A stretch of DNA of 64,000 bases, taken from Verrucomicrobiaceae bacterium. GTDB lineage: Bacteria; Verrucomicrobiota; Verrucomicrobiia; Verrucomicrobiales; Verrucomicrobiaceae. The stretch spans positions 62,001 through 126,000 of the forward strand of contig JADJPW010000001.1 of NCBI GenBank assembly GCA_016713035.1, in the 5' to 3' direction. Below, piece by piece: positions 56,010 through 64,000 of the stretch (position 1 is its first letter; each line of letters starts with the position of its first letter). The notes under the pieces are model-generated. The model worked only from the letters and a program-made list of their open reading frames with translations, was not told the DNA's origin and searched no databases. The position numbers were made by a program, and so were the translations under genes.

Positions 56010-57554
56010 TCAATCAATCCGGTAGCTGAACATGTCTCCATTCTGAAGATGAAAGCGGAGGCGGATGGGAATGCCCGTCGGAAGTGTCGCCGAGTTTTTC
56101 CAGCGTATGGGCAGCTTCACGGCGTCTTGGTTTTCGATCACGCAGGCTTCCTTTTCAAAGCCTGGGATCGTTTTGCCATCTGCATCCAGCACCTCCACCA
56201 TGAGGCGGCCTTTTCTGAAATCAGCATTCACCGAGAGCTGCGTTCCTTCCGGGATGAAGTCGTGGGTTTCGATGCTTCCAGGCTTGTCCTTGGCCTGCAT
56301 GGACGCGAGACCATCGACGCGCCACTTGGCCAGCGCGATGGATTGCTCCTTTTCTGGTGCCAGGCCTCCGTGTGGAGTGGTCGCAGCGGTGTAATACATC
56401 CACATCTCATCGCCGACGAAGACGGGGGCGTTGCAAAGTCCGAAGATGCTCCCCGCATCATACGCATGCGGCCCCAGCGGGATCACCGGGCTGCGATCCG
56501 AACAGCGATCCCAATGACGGCCATCCCTGCTGGTGACGAGCTGGACATCGATGATTCCCGTCGCGGATCGTTTCTGGCCGTTGACCTCGTCATTGCCGAA
56601 CAACGCAGACGGTGGCTCGACGCGGCGGAAATGAGTGACAAAGCCCAGCCAATGCCCGGCGTAGGCGAAACCGGACAGGTTGTAGTATTCCGAGTAAGTG
56701 CCGCCCTTCAGCTTTCGCGTGGCCTTGTTGTCGATCTCATCGGCCACATGCACCGGATGCGGCTCAGACCAGTGCTTCATGTCCTTGCTGACCGAAAGGA
56801 ACACATGGCGGATGCCCACCACGCGCGGATCCCCCTGGCGTTTGTGAAAGGCAAGATATTCGCCCGTCACCGTATCCTGCGACAGCGTGATGGTGTCGCA
56901 ACCGAGCAGGATCGGTTCCGGCTCAATCGTCCATCGCCAGCCGTCGGCCGAATAAGCCGCGTAATACAGGCGGTGATCCTTGTCGCGATACCAATCGACC
57001 AACTCAAACTTATCCTTGAGCCGTTGCAGCTTGGCGTCATCCACACCCCGGCCCGCACTGCCGACCGCCTTGTAGCGCTTCGCGGGATTGGTCTCAAACT
57101 TGTCCTCAATGATGCTGGGACTGTGCAGATGCAGATCGGTTTCATTGTTCTCGCCGGCAACCTTCAGCATGGGCCGCTCCCAGCGAATGCCGTCGGCGGA
57201 GATGGCGTAAAGCACGCTGCCTGCATCCGCATACCACATCCTGAAGGAGCCGGACTTCGCATCACGCAGCACCGTTCCATAAATGTTCACCCGCTTGTCG
57301 ATGATACCATCCTTGATCTTCACTTCCCAGGGCATCTCAGCAGTGAGCACAGGCTTCTCGAGTTTCTTGGCGGGATGGATGACTCGCGTGACGCCTTGCT
57401 TGCCGCGGATCATCACGCTGTCCACGAAGAGCTGTTTCTCGCCCTTTTTCAGCAGCGGTGCTGGCGGGCGGTTCAATGGGATAGATTGAGGCTCGGCGGA
57501 CACCGACAGTGCCATGGCGGCGGAGATGAGAAGGATGAGAGGGAGGTGCTTCAT
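56010..57554 (-). CDS. Secreted glycosidase-like propeller protein (GH43/GH32-like)
   Basis: 514 residues with signal peptide MKHLPLILLISAAMALSVSA. FRMWYADAGSVLYAISADGIRWERP and similar blades with DG-x-x-W turns suggest a five-bladed glycoside hydrolase fold. The carboxylate residues cannot be assigned with certainty by eye. The C-terminal ~100 residues form a separate beta domain (LSVNADFRKGRLMVEVLDADGK), like the C-terminal sandwich of GH32. It is co-directional with the sialidase gene downstream, 37 bases away. Substrate unknown. Confidence 0.7.
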   Translation of the reverse strand: MKHLPLILLISAAMALSVSAEPQSIPLNRPPAPLLKKGEKQLFVDSVMIRGKQGVTRVIHPAKKLEKPVLTAEMPWEVKIKDGIIDKRVNIYGTVLRDAKSGSFRMWYADAGSVLYAISADGIRWERPMLKVAGENNETDLHLHSPSIIEDKFETNPAKRYKAVGSAGRGVDDAKLQRLKDKFELVDWYRDKDHRLYYAAYSADGWRWTIEPEPILLGCDTITLSQDTVTGEYLAFHKRQGDPRVVGIRHVFLSVSKDMKHWSEPHPVHVADEIDNKATRKLKGGTYSEYYNLSGFAYAGHWLGFVTHFRRVEPPSALFGNDEVNGQKRSATGIIDVQLVTSRDGRHWDRCSDRSPVIPLGPHAYDAGSIFGLCNAPVFVGDEMWMYYTAATTPHGGLAPEKEQSIALAKWRVDGLASMQAKDKPGSIETHDFIPEGTQLSVNADFRKGRLMVEVLDADGKTIPGFEKEACVIENQDAVKLPIRWKNSATLPTGIPIRLRFHLQNGDMFSYRID

Positions 57555-57563
57555 GCTAGAGGC

Positions 57564-58752
57564 TCACGACTTGGATTTCTTGCCCGCAGGCTTCTTCGCG
57601 CGAGGCTGATTCAGCTCGCGCTCAATGTCCGTGATGGTCGGCAGCGATCCGCGCAGGTTCTTCGGCAGCGATTCCACCAGCCGCGTCTGCCACTCTGCCA
57701 CGCCGATGGGCTTCTTCACATCGCGCAGCGCATATTCGACCTTCAGCTTGTTCTTCGCGTCCTTGCACAGCAGCAGGCCGATGGTCGGCGCGTCGTTCTC
57801 GTGGCGCATCTGATCGTCCACGGCGGACAAGTAAAAGTTCATCTTCCCCCGCGAACTCCGGCTCGAAGGGCTTCATCTTCAAATCCACCACTACAAAGCA
57901 ACGCAGCCGCAGATGGTAGAACAGCAGGTCGAGATAAAAATCCTCGTCGCCCACCTCCACCGGCACCTGCCGGCCCACAAAGGCGAACCCCGCGCCCATC
58001 TCCAGCATCAGCTTCTGCACATGCTCCACCAGCCCGCGTTCCAAGTCGCGCTCGTGCGCGTCCTCGCCCAGCGTGAGGAAGTCGAAGGTATAGGGATCCT
58101 TCAACACCTCCCGCGCCATGTCCGACTGCGCGGGTGGCAGCGTCCGCTCGAAGTTCGTGATCGCCTTCCCGCTGCGCTCATGCAGCCGCGACTCGATCTG
58201 TACCGTCAACACCGCCCGGCTCCACCCATGCTCCACCGCCTTCCGCGCATACCAGAGGCGTGCGGCGGGGTCTTTGAGCTTGTGGAGAAGAATCAGATTG
58301 GCACTCCAGGAAAGCCCCATGAGCGGCTCTGGCGGAGAATCTTCAAATTGTCTAACGGGCTGTGAGACAATTGATGCAACGGGCGGTTGCACTTTTGCCT
58401 TCGCCATTTGTGTCACCGCCTGTGGCACAATTTCGCTGCTCAATTTACTAACAGGGTGTTGGACTATCTCGATGGGTTCCCAGGCGGCGTAAAAGGAACG
58501 CATAAAGAGAAGATTGGCTCGTGAAAACCCGCCCATCTCCGGAAACTCCGCCGCCAAGTCCTTCGCCAGCCGCTCCACGACCTTCGCGCCCCAGCCCTCC
58601 GCCCTCTGGGCTCGCAGAATCTCCCGCCCAATGTGCCAGTAGAGCAGAATTAACTCCCGGTTCACCGACACTGCAGCCTTTACCTGTGCGGCACGCACAC
58701 GGGCCTTCAGGCTCGCGAGCAGCGGGGCGTAGGAAATCGATTCGATCTTCAT
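57564..58752 (-). CDS. DUF1016 (YhcG-type) PDDEXK nuclease-like protein 1, frameshifted
   Basis: About 395 residues if repaired. The N-terminal part AAVSVNRELILLYWHIGREIL and GFSRANLLFMRSFYAAW is DUF1016_N. The C-terminal PD-(D/E)xK part has FLTLGEDAHERDLERGLVEHVQKLMLEMGAGFAFVGRQ, the DEDFYLDLLFYHLRLRCFVVVDLK core and GLLLCKDAKNKLKVEYAL. A run of five G in the coding strand (57847-57851) breaks the frame; with four G it reads EFAGKMNFYLSAVDDQM. YhcG family members are often found next to restriction and defence genes. It lies 52 bases after the SEFIR gene. A contig error is likely. Confidence 0.85.
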
Positions 58753-58804
58753 GTGTTCAAAAAAATTGAGCGGTCCTCTGAGCAGAGCTGTTTAGCGATC
58801 TTGT

Positions 58805-60253
58805 TCAAAAGCCATGCGCTCCGGGTAATAGTTTCGGCCACCACGATTGGAAAACCGCCCAACTAGAATTCGAGGTGATACTTTGAAATTTCGCAAGGAA
58901 CTCGTCTCTCACTGTCTTCCAATTCGCGCGACCTGAAATAATTCCAAGCCTGTCAGGCTCTTTGCCGGATTTGGCCTTTTGGAACCATGGAAACTTTGTT
59001 CCTCGCGACGAGTAAACCGCAGTGTATGGATACCACCGAGTATCATTCAGAACATTCGCCAGAAACACAACTGCCTCAGCTTCAATCACCCGCTCACGGT
59101 TTAAACGGGTATGCGTGCAACGTTGAAGAACGCGCTCTGCGATTGGTGAAATCCACTTCTGTTCCTGCTTCTGATTCCAGTGCTCCATGAATTGAGAATA
59201 GTGGCAGAACTCTGAAAGGGCTGCGTGCATGGATTCTCGGTATCGCCCGCGCTCCGGGAAAGGATGAACCAGTAACATTCGCAGTGCCGCAGGTGCATCT
59301 ACTTCTAAAAGGACAGCCACAGCGTAGAGCGCCATTTCGTAACCCAAGACAGCCATCGCGTCTCGCACTGCGGAGCATGTTGGAGAATTGTCTGATTCTC
59401 TCGGAATGGCATTTACTCGCTCCAGCAGCGGAATGAGGCACCGCCTTACGGCATTCTCAGCATCAATTCTCGCCTCCGAGAGCGCCCATTCGAGCAGTAA
59501 TTCGCGGGGCTCAATCTGAGCGTGCAAGCAATCCTCCCATCGCCGCCTGACATCAGCATTGTCATCGGTCTTTAGCTGCGAACCACCGCAGGCTTCGAGC
59601 AGTTCGTTTTCAAACAAATCAAGGAACTCATCGCGAAGCACCGCCACTCCCGGCTTCCCATCCATCAAAGCTGCACGAAGAGCAGCCCAGGTTCGCTTCA
59701 TTCCGACAAAAGCACCGCCTGCCTCGATAGTCAGGTATTTTGGTGATTCTCCAAGACTAGGCTTGGTGCGAATTGGCTTACCCCAAAGGTGTCTACCGAG
59801 TTTTTCCCACTCACGGTGCATTGATTCTGTGGAGGAAAAATCAAAATACATTCGCGTTCGAAGGAACGTGGGCAGGCAGGGGTCTCCGTCTGGCGTCCGC
59901 TCCATCAAGACAGGCACGACGCGAGTTTGCCCGATGTCGTTGTAAACGTCCGCAGAAAGAATCTGCGCCTCAGTGCCAACCCCACGTTTTCGCGAATCGG
60001 CTTTTGCAGCGTAGGCCGCGTCCGAAAGCACAAGCACATGGGTGATTGTAGAGTCGGTTTTGAGGCGCTCCATGAAGGCCACGATGTCTTGGCCGCCTTT
60101 CAAATCGTATTCATCAACAACGACCTCAACGCGGTCATCTTTGATAAGGCGATCAGCGATGTCCAAGACCAATTCCTTGTAGGCAGGCGTGCTCCAACTG
60201 TAAGAGATGAAGACTTTTGGCGGATTGGTTACATTTGTCGGCGCGGTGCTCAT
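58805..60253 (-). CDS. SEFIR-domain defence-type protein
   Basis: 482 residues from ATG 60253, overlapping the upstream DUF1016 stop by four bases (ATGA). Residues ~12-125 are a SEFIR/TIR-like domain: KVFISYSWSTPAYKELVLDIADRL, VVVDEYDLKGGQDIVAFMERL and SRKRGVGTEAQILSADVYND, a strong match in pattern. The ~350 C-terminal residues are helical and unrecognised. SEFIR proteins are reported as stand-alone anti-phage systems in bacteria; whether this one acts alone or with the DUF1016 proteins is unknown. Codon use is less GC-rich than in the sialidase genes beside it. Confidence 0.85.
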   Translation of the reverse strand: MSTAPTNVTNPPKVFISYSWSTPAYKELVLDIADRLIKDDRVEVVVDEYDLKGGQDIVAFMERLKTDSTITHVLVLSDAAYAAKADSRKRGVGTEAQILSADVYNDIGQTRVVPVLMERTPDGDPCLPTFLRTRMYFDFSSTESMHREWEKLGRHLWGKPIRTKPSLGESPKYLTIEAGGAFVGMKRTWAALRAALMDGKPGVAVLRDEFLDLFENELLEACGGSQLKTDDNADVRRRWEDCLHAQIEPRELLLEWALSEARIDAENAVRRCLIPLLERVNAIPRESDNSPTCSAVRDAMAVLGYEMALYAVAVLLEVDAPAALRMLLVHPFPERGRYRESMHAALSEFCHYSQFMEHWNQKQEQKWISPIAERVLQRCTHTRLNRERVIEAEAVVFLANVLNDTRWYPYTAVYSSRGTKFPWFQKAKSGKEPDRLGIISGRANWKTVRDEFLAKFQSITSNSSWAVFQSWWPKLLPGAHGF

Positions 60254-61483
60254 GCGTGCTTTGGAGTTTTGCGTTCTTTTCCCACCCTCTCCAGCCGCTT
60301 CCGGGTCTCCGCGAGTTCGGCTTCCAGCTTTTTCACTGCGGGGAGGGCGAGGCTGGTATTCTCTCGCCATGACTTTGTTCGGCAGGGTGTCGAGGGTGTA
60401 ATGAGCGAGCGAGGCATCAGCGGAGGAACAGAGAATGATGCCGACGGGCGGGTTTTCGCCTTCGTGGGTCCAGTGTTCGCGGGCGTAGCTGAGGTAGAGG
60501 TGCATTTGACCGGCATCGGCGTGATCCAGCGTGCCGAGCTTGAGGTCGATGATGACGAGACAGCGCAGGCGGCGATGGAAGAAGATGAGATCCACGCGAT
60601 ACCAAGTGCCACCCACACGCAGGCGGCGCTGGCGTCCAACGAAGGTGAAATCGCCGCCGAGTTCGAGCAGGAATGCTTCAAGATGGCGAACGAGGGCATC
60701 TTCGAGATCGGTCTCGGAGTATTCGTCTTTCAGATTCAGGAACTCGAGCACCAACGGATCGCGCACGGCCTCATCGACGGTGAGAGCGTCGCCGGATTGC
60801 GGCTTCGAGCCTTTGCGGAGCACCGCCGCCTTGTCTTTGGAAAGCAGGGTGCGCTCATAAAAGAGGCTGCCGATTTGCCGGTCGAGCTGTCGCACGCTCC
60901 AACCGCCGCGCAGGGCTTCCTCCTCGTAGAAGCGGCGGGCTTTTTCGTCCTTCACCGTGAGGAGTTTCACATACTGCGACCACGGAAGTTGGAAACGAGC
61001 GGCGAGGGCGCGGAGTAACGGTAGCGTGTCGGCGGGAGAAATACGCGACAGTGTCGCGGAAATTGGCACGCGGGATTTCGCAGACAGTGTCTGTCCAATT
61101 TGCTCCTCGGCGGATTCGTCCGACACTGTCGGGAGAGTTTTTGGGGTCCCGGATTTTTCAGACACTGTCTGAAAAATCTTTTCGGTCGGCCAACTGAGGT
61201 AAAACCGCTTCATGTGGCTGAGATTGACCGCTCCGAACCCCCGCCCATGGCGCTGCGTCAGGTCTCGCGACAGCCGCTCCAGCAGTTCATCGCCATACTC
61301 AGCGCGCCGTTTGCCACCCTGCTCGAACTCCACGATCCGCCGCCCGATTTCCCAGTAGGTGGCGGTCATGAAGCAATTCGCCGCACGGGCGACCGAGCGG
61401 CGAGACTCCTCCAGCAGCGTGCCGATGCCGGTGATGAGTCTCGGATAGGCGGCAGGTTTGGGTTGGGCGACTGGCTTTTTCAT
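60250..61483 (-). CDS. DUF1016 (YhcG-type) PDDEXK nuclease-like protein 2, frameshifted
   Basis: About 410 residues from ATG 61483 (MKKPVAQPKPAAYPRLI). DUF1016_N (ATYWEIGRRIVEFEQGGKRRAEYGDELLERL, GFGAVNLSHMKRFYLSW) and PD-(D/E)xK part (FLNLKDEYSETDLEDALVRHLEAFLLELG, YRVDLIFFHRRLRCLVIIDLKLG, GIILCSSAD). An extra base at 60355-60356 shifts the frame; repaired, the tail reads AREYSLALPAVKKLEAELAETRKRLE and stops at 60250 inside the SEFIR start. Without repair the frame runs on into the SEFIR gene and mimics a fusion. The Ser/Thr/Pro linker FQTVSEKSGTPKTLPTVSDE carries short repeats (EKSGTP, TVSDES). Confidence 0.85.
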
Positions 61484-61527
61484 CGTCGTGAAGGTGTCAT
61501 GCTGCTTCACTGAGGTAAAGGCCAGCA

Positions 61528-64000
61528 TTAGGGGAAGAAGGACTTCCACATGGCAGCAAGTGCTGCACCCCGCGTCTCCTTCGTGGCTGGTGAACCCTTC
61601 ATTTCCGCCGCATGAACGACCTTCGCGAGCTGCATCGGCACCAAAGTGCCTTTTTGGAGTTTTTCGAAGCCGTCCTGCCATACGGCTTTCACCGTTTCGG
61701 TGAGGGGTTCATCGAGATTGGCGTCGTAGCTGGCGAAGAAGCCTCTCGTGGCGAAAAACTGCGCGGCGACGACTTGGGGATCGTTCGAGGTGACATCCGC
61801 ATCGTTGAAGAAGCTGATCATGACGCGGCTCGCGGCGAGTTTGCGGATCAAGGTGTCGGCAGGGAGCTTGGCGGGTGTTGTTTGGCCCTTCACCGCCAGC
61901 GCGGCGGCGTGGCCGGCGCTTTCGCCGAGCTGCATCCAGACGGGTTCGAGGCGGATGCTGCCCCAGCCGACGTGCGAGGCGCTGATGGCGACGGGGACAA
62001 GGAGGTTGTCGATTTCCTTCGCGAGGATGCTGCGATACGGAACTTGCGCGGGGCGTGATTCTTCGCCGAGGAAGAGGATGCCGTCGGTGTTGCCGCCGGG
62101 CGCTTTGCGCGGAAGGCAGGCGACGGAATCGACCGGCCAGTCCGTCATGGCGATGCTGTCAGCATGAATCGGCGTGCGGGCGATGCCTTCGACGATGACG
62201 TTGTCCTGCTCCTTGAAAACGTCGCGATCGACGAGGCGACGGGCTTCGCGGACGTAGATCTCATAGGGCATGTGGTGGTTGTCGGGGAACTCATCGGCAG
62301 CGAGGCCGTAGCCTTCGAACTGCTTGCGCTCCTTCTCCGGGGCGCTCGGATCGTTTTGCACCCACCACAGACGCATCATCATGCCGTTGAGATACTGTTG
62401 GGCGATGGCTTCGCGTGTGGGCCAATCGGCAGCGGGATACTCGTTCTGCGGGCCGATGAGACGTCCGCCGTTCCATGCGACCTTCTTGTTCGGCAGATTC
62501 GGCACGAAACCACCACCGCCTGCGGCTTTGGCGATAGCGACATCGTAGTTCTCAGGCTTCGTCGGCATGATGCGATTCGCCGGGTCGCGCGTGAGCACGA
62601 GCCGATAGTTGTAGGCCATCACTGATCCATCGGCTTCGCCGCTCTGCGGACCTTCGACGATGTCGGCGGTGGCGTGGCTGTTGTAGCGAATGTTGAGCGA
62701 GCCTTCGTCGGCGGCTTTGGGAAAGCCTCGTTGTCCCGGCTCTTTGTGGCGCTCTTGAGTGTAGATGACGCCTGCGTGTTTCTCGCGGTATAGCGCGCGC
62801 GACTCGCGACCGATTTGCGTCTTCACGCCCACCGCCGCCATGAGGTCGCCTTCATACATGCCGTCGGCGAAAACTTTGCCCATGACGGTGATGAAGCCAT
62901 CGCCGTGCATCGGCTTGAACGTGATGCTTTTCAGCAATGCGTCCTCGCGCTCGGCCTTGGTGACGATGTGGCCAAGCAGAACGGTCAGCGTCTTTTCCCT
63001 CTCGACCATCGCATTGAAAAGCATCTCCGCGATGCGCGGCTCGACCTTCGGACGGTCAATGTGAGCACGGCTGGTTTGGCTCGGCATCGAGAGCAGATGT
63101 TGCGTCGAGCCTTCGCCGTATTTGTCTCGATAATAGGCTGCCGCGCCCGTGATCATCTCTCCATACAAAAGTGAGCGCAGGCCGTCATACGGCGCCTCCC
63201 AACCGCCTGCACCGCTGGTGACGAAGCCGCCGAGGTGCTGCGTGTGATTCACGAGCAGCACGCTCAGTCCTTCTCTTGCCGCCCGCACGGCACAGGCGAT
63301 GCCGCCCGGTGTGCCGCCGATGACGACGAGGTCATACGCTTTGCCATTCACGTCCTGTGGCTTCGCGGCGCTCGTCAGCAGCATCGGTGGTGGAACGACC
63401 ACAGGCTTGGCCGCATCGCTCGTCTTGATCGGGAAGCTCGATGCCGCGTGCGTGGTGCGTTCACCGATGGCCTCAGCCTCAGGCACGAGTTGCAAACCAT
63501 CGACGACGACAAAACCTTCCGCCCCGTCATTCGAGACCTCGATGGTTCCTGACTTGCCTTTGGCAAAAGCAAACACACCCAACGCTCGCGGTAGGCCCTC
63601 CTCAAGGCAGGCTTCGCGTTGGTTTTGCTGCACGATCTTCTCTCCATCCGCACAGCGAATCTTGATCGTCGCTTTCGTCGAACGATTGGTCGCCGCGACG
63701 TAGAGCAAGCGCACCTCATACTTGCCTGCCTCGGGAATGTTCGGCGCGAAGGTCGCCGTGGCGGCTTGCTTGCGATCCGCTGTGCGATAGCTCGCTCCGA
63801 CGAGCGCAGGCAGTTTGTCACTCACGGCCCAGGCTCCCGTGAACTCTGCCGCATCGTCATCGAGCATGAGGTCACTCGTGCTGGCCTCAGATGTCGCCGC
63901 CAGCGTCATCGGCTTTGCCTTGTCCGTCTCTGCCAAAGTGAACCGCGTGCTCACCACCGAGTTCTTCTCGGCACCCTCGCGATACTGAATGTATGTGGTC
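61528..64000 (-). CDS. FAD-dependent oxidoreductase with N-terminal beta domain, paralogue B, 5' end outside window
   Basis: At least 823 residues; the frame is open to base 64000, so the start and probable signal peptide lie outside. The visible N-terminus ends a preceding segment (TTYIQYREGAEKNSVVSTRF). A carbohydrate-binding-like beta sandwich (~40-170: AGKYEVRLLYVAATNRSTKATIKIR, GFVVVDGLQLVPE) is followed by the FAD part: VVIGGTPGGIACAVRAAREGL, VFADGMYEGDLMAAVG, NYRLVLTRDPANRI, GRLIGPQNEYP, ARTPIHADSIAMTDW and the SISHVGWGS-like AISASHVGWGSIRLEPVWM. Here the GGTPGG loop is intact, unlike paralogue A. Confidence 0.85.
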   Translation of the reverse strand, partial: TTYIQYREGAEKNSVVSTRFTLAETDKAKPMTLAATSEASTSDLMLDDDAAEFTGAWAVSDKLPALVGASYRTADRKQAATATFAPNIPEAGKYEVRLLYVAATNRSTKATIKIRCADGEKIVQQNQREACLEEGLPRALGVFAFAKGKSGTIEVSNDGAEGFVVVDGLQLVPEAEAIGERTTHAASSFPIKTSDAAKPVVVPPPMLLTSAAKPQDVNGKAYDLVVIGGTPGGIACAVRAAREGLSVLLVNHTQHLGGFVTSGAGGWEAPYDGLRSLLYGEMITGAAAYYRDKYGEGSTQHLLSMPSQTSRAHIDRPKVEPRIAEMLFNAMVEREKTLTVLLGHIVTKAEREDALLKSITFKPMHGDGFITVMGKVFADGMYEGDLMAAVGVKTQIGRESRALYREKHAGVIYTQERHKEPGQRGFPKAADEGSLNIRYNSHATADIVEGPQSGEADGSVMAYNYRLVLTRDPANRIMPTKPENYDVAIAKAAGGGGFVPNLPNKKVAWNGGRLIGPQNEYPAADWPTREAIAQQYLNGMMMRLWWVQNDPSAPEKERKQFEGYGLAADEFPDNHHMPYEIYVREARRLVDRDVFKEQDNVIVEGIARTPIHADSIAMTDWPVDSVACLPRKAPGGNTDGILFLGEESRPAQVPYRSILAKEIDNLLVPVAISASHVGWGSIRLEPVWMQLGESAGHAAALAVKGQTTPAKLPADTLIRKLAASRVMISFFNDADVTSNDPQVVAAQFFATRGFFASYDANLDEPLTETVKAVWQDGFEKLQKGTLVPMQLAKVVHAAEMKGSPATKETRGAALAAMWKSFFP

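Noticed and set aside
55989..58076. Long plus-strand open frame (695 codons)
   Set aside because: It is antisense to a secreted propeller gene and to DUF1016-1, both with signal peptides or recognised motifs; the translation is His/Arg-rich with no domain.
58805..61681. Single 958-residue DUF1016-SEFIR fusion
   Set aside because: A frameshift near 60355 hides the DUF1016 stop at 60250; two coupled genes explain the sequence better.

Overview
The window looks like a chromosomal contig from a Verrucomicrobiota bacterium, probably Verrucomicrobiales near Prosthecobacter or Verrucomicrobium. This is inferred from gene content: secreted SGNH esterases, BNR sialidases, FAD-dependent 'xanthan lyase-like' oxidoreductases, a PSCyt1-type cytochrome domain, PQQ-like propellers, Ser/Thr kinases and a GC-rich background. 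No 16S gene is present.

Layout. 1-14160: pseudokinase-like protein (runs off the left edge), cutA, orphan histidine kinase, EF-P with Arg at position 34, small cytochrome c, rRNA methyltransferase, AsmA-like protein, damaged tadA/purD pair, sialate O-acetylesterase-like protein, ketoglutarate semialdehyde dehydrogenase, membrane Ser/Thr kinase. 14323-16830: CehA/McbA-like PHP metallohydrolase. 17241-25988: a visibly AT-richer, tightly packed four-gene operon. 26195-42000: mostly housekeeping (sugar ABC ATPase, Gfo/Idh, YefM-YoeB, Ffh, MidA-like, TsaB, TPR coiled-coil protein, tRNA-CAU, TrpC, ArgF, EF-hand protein, PIN-PhoH, alcohol dehydrogenase), then pyruvate kinase. 43598-46498: type II restriction-modification system with a controller protein. 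46665-57554: secreted sialidases, oxidoreductases, hydrolases and propeller proteins, with RNase HII. 57564-61483: DUF1016 / SEFIR / DUF1016 defence-like cluster. 61528-64000: second FAD-dependent oxidoreductase, running off the right edge.

The best candidate for an undescribed system is 17241-25988. It encodes a cytoplasmic SGNH hydrolase with all catalytic blocks, a CHAT-protease/SIR2-like fusion, a 1.5-kb-residue STAND NTPase with coiled coil, transmembrane segment and C-terminal beta-propeller, and a second caspase/CHAT-like protein with a His-Gly / Ala-Cys-His dyad. Gene gaps are 3 and about 1-13 bases, then a 4-base overlap. This arrangement (sensor ATPase, two caspase-like proteases, a possible NADase-like domain, a lipase-like hydrolase) suggests a programmed-death or anti-phage module. 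Function is inference. A possible leaderless 35-codon lipopeptide gene sits just behind it on the other strand.

Reliability. At least six genes (tadA, the Ser/Thr kinase, phoH, the adenine methyltransferase and both DUF1016 genes) are each broken by one extra or missing base, often in a short homopolymer, with the rest of the protein intact in the next frame. purD also lacks its 5' end. The pattern points to consensus errors in the contig more than to real pseudogenes, so I give the whole spans and mark the break points.
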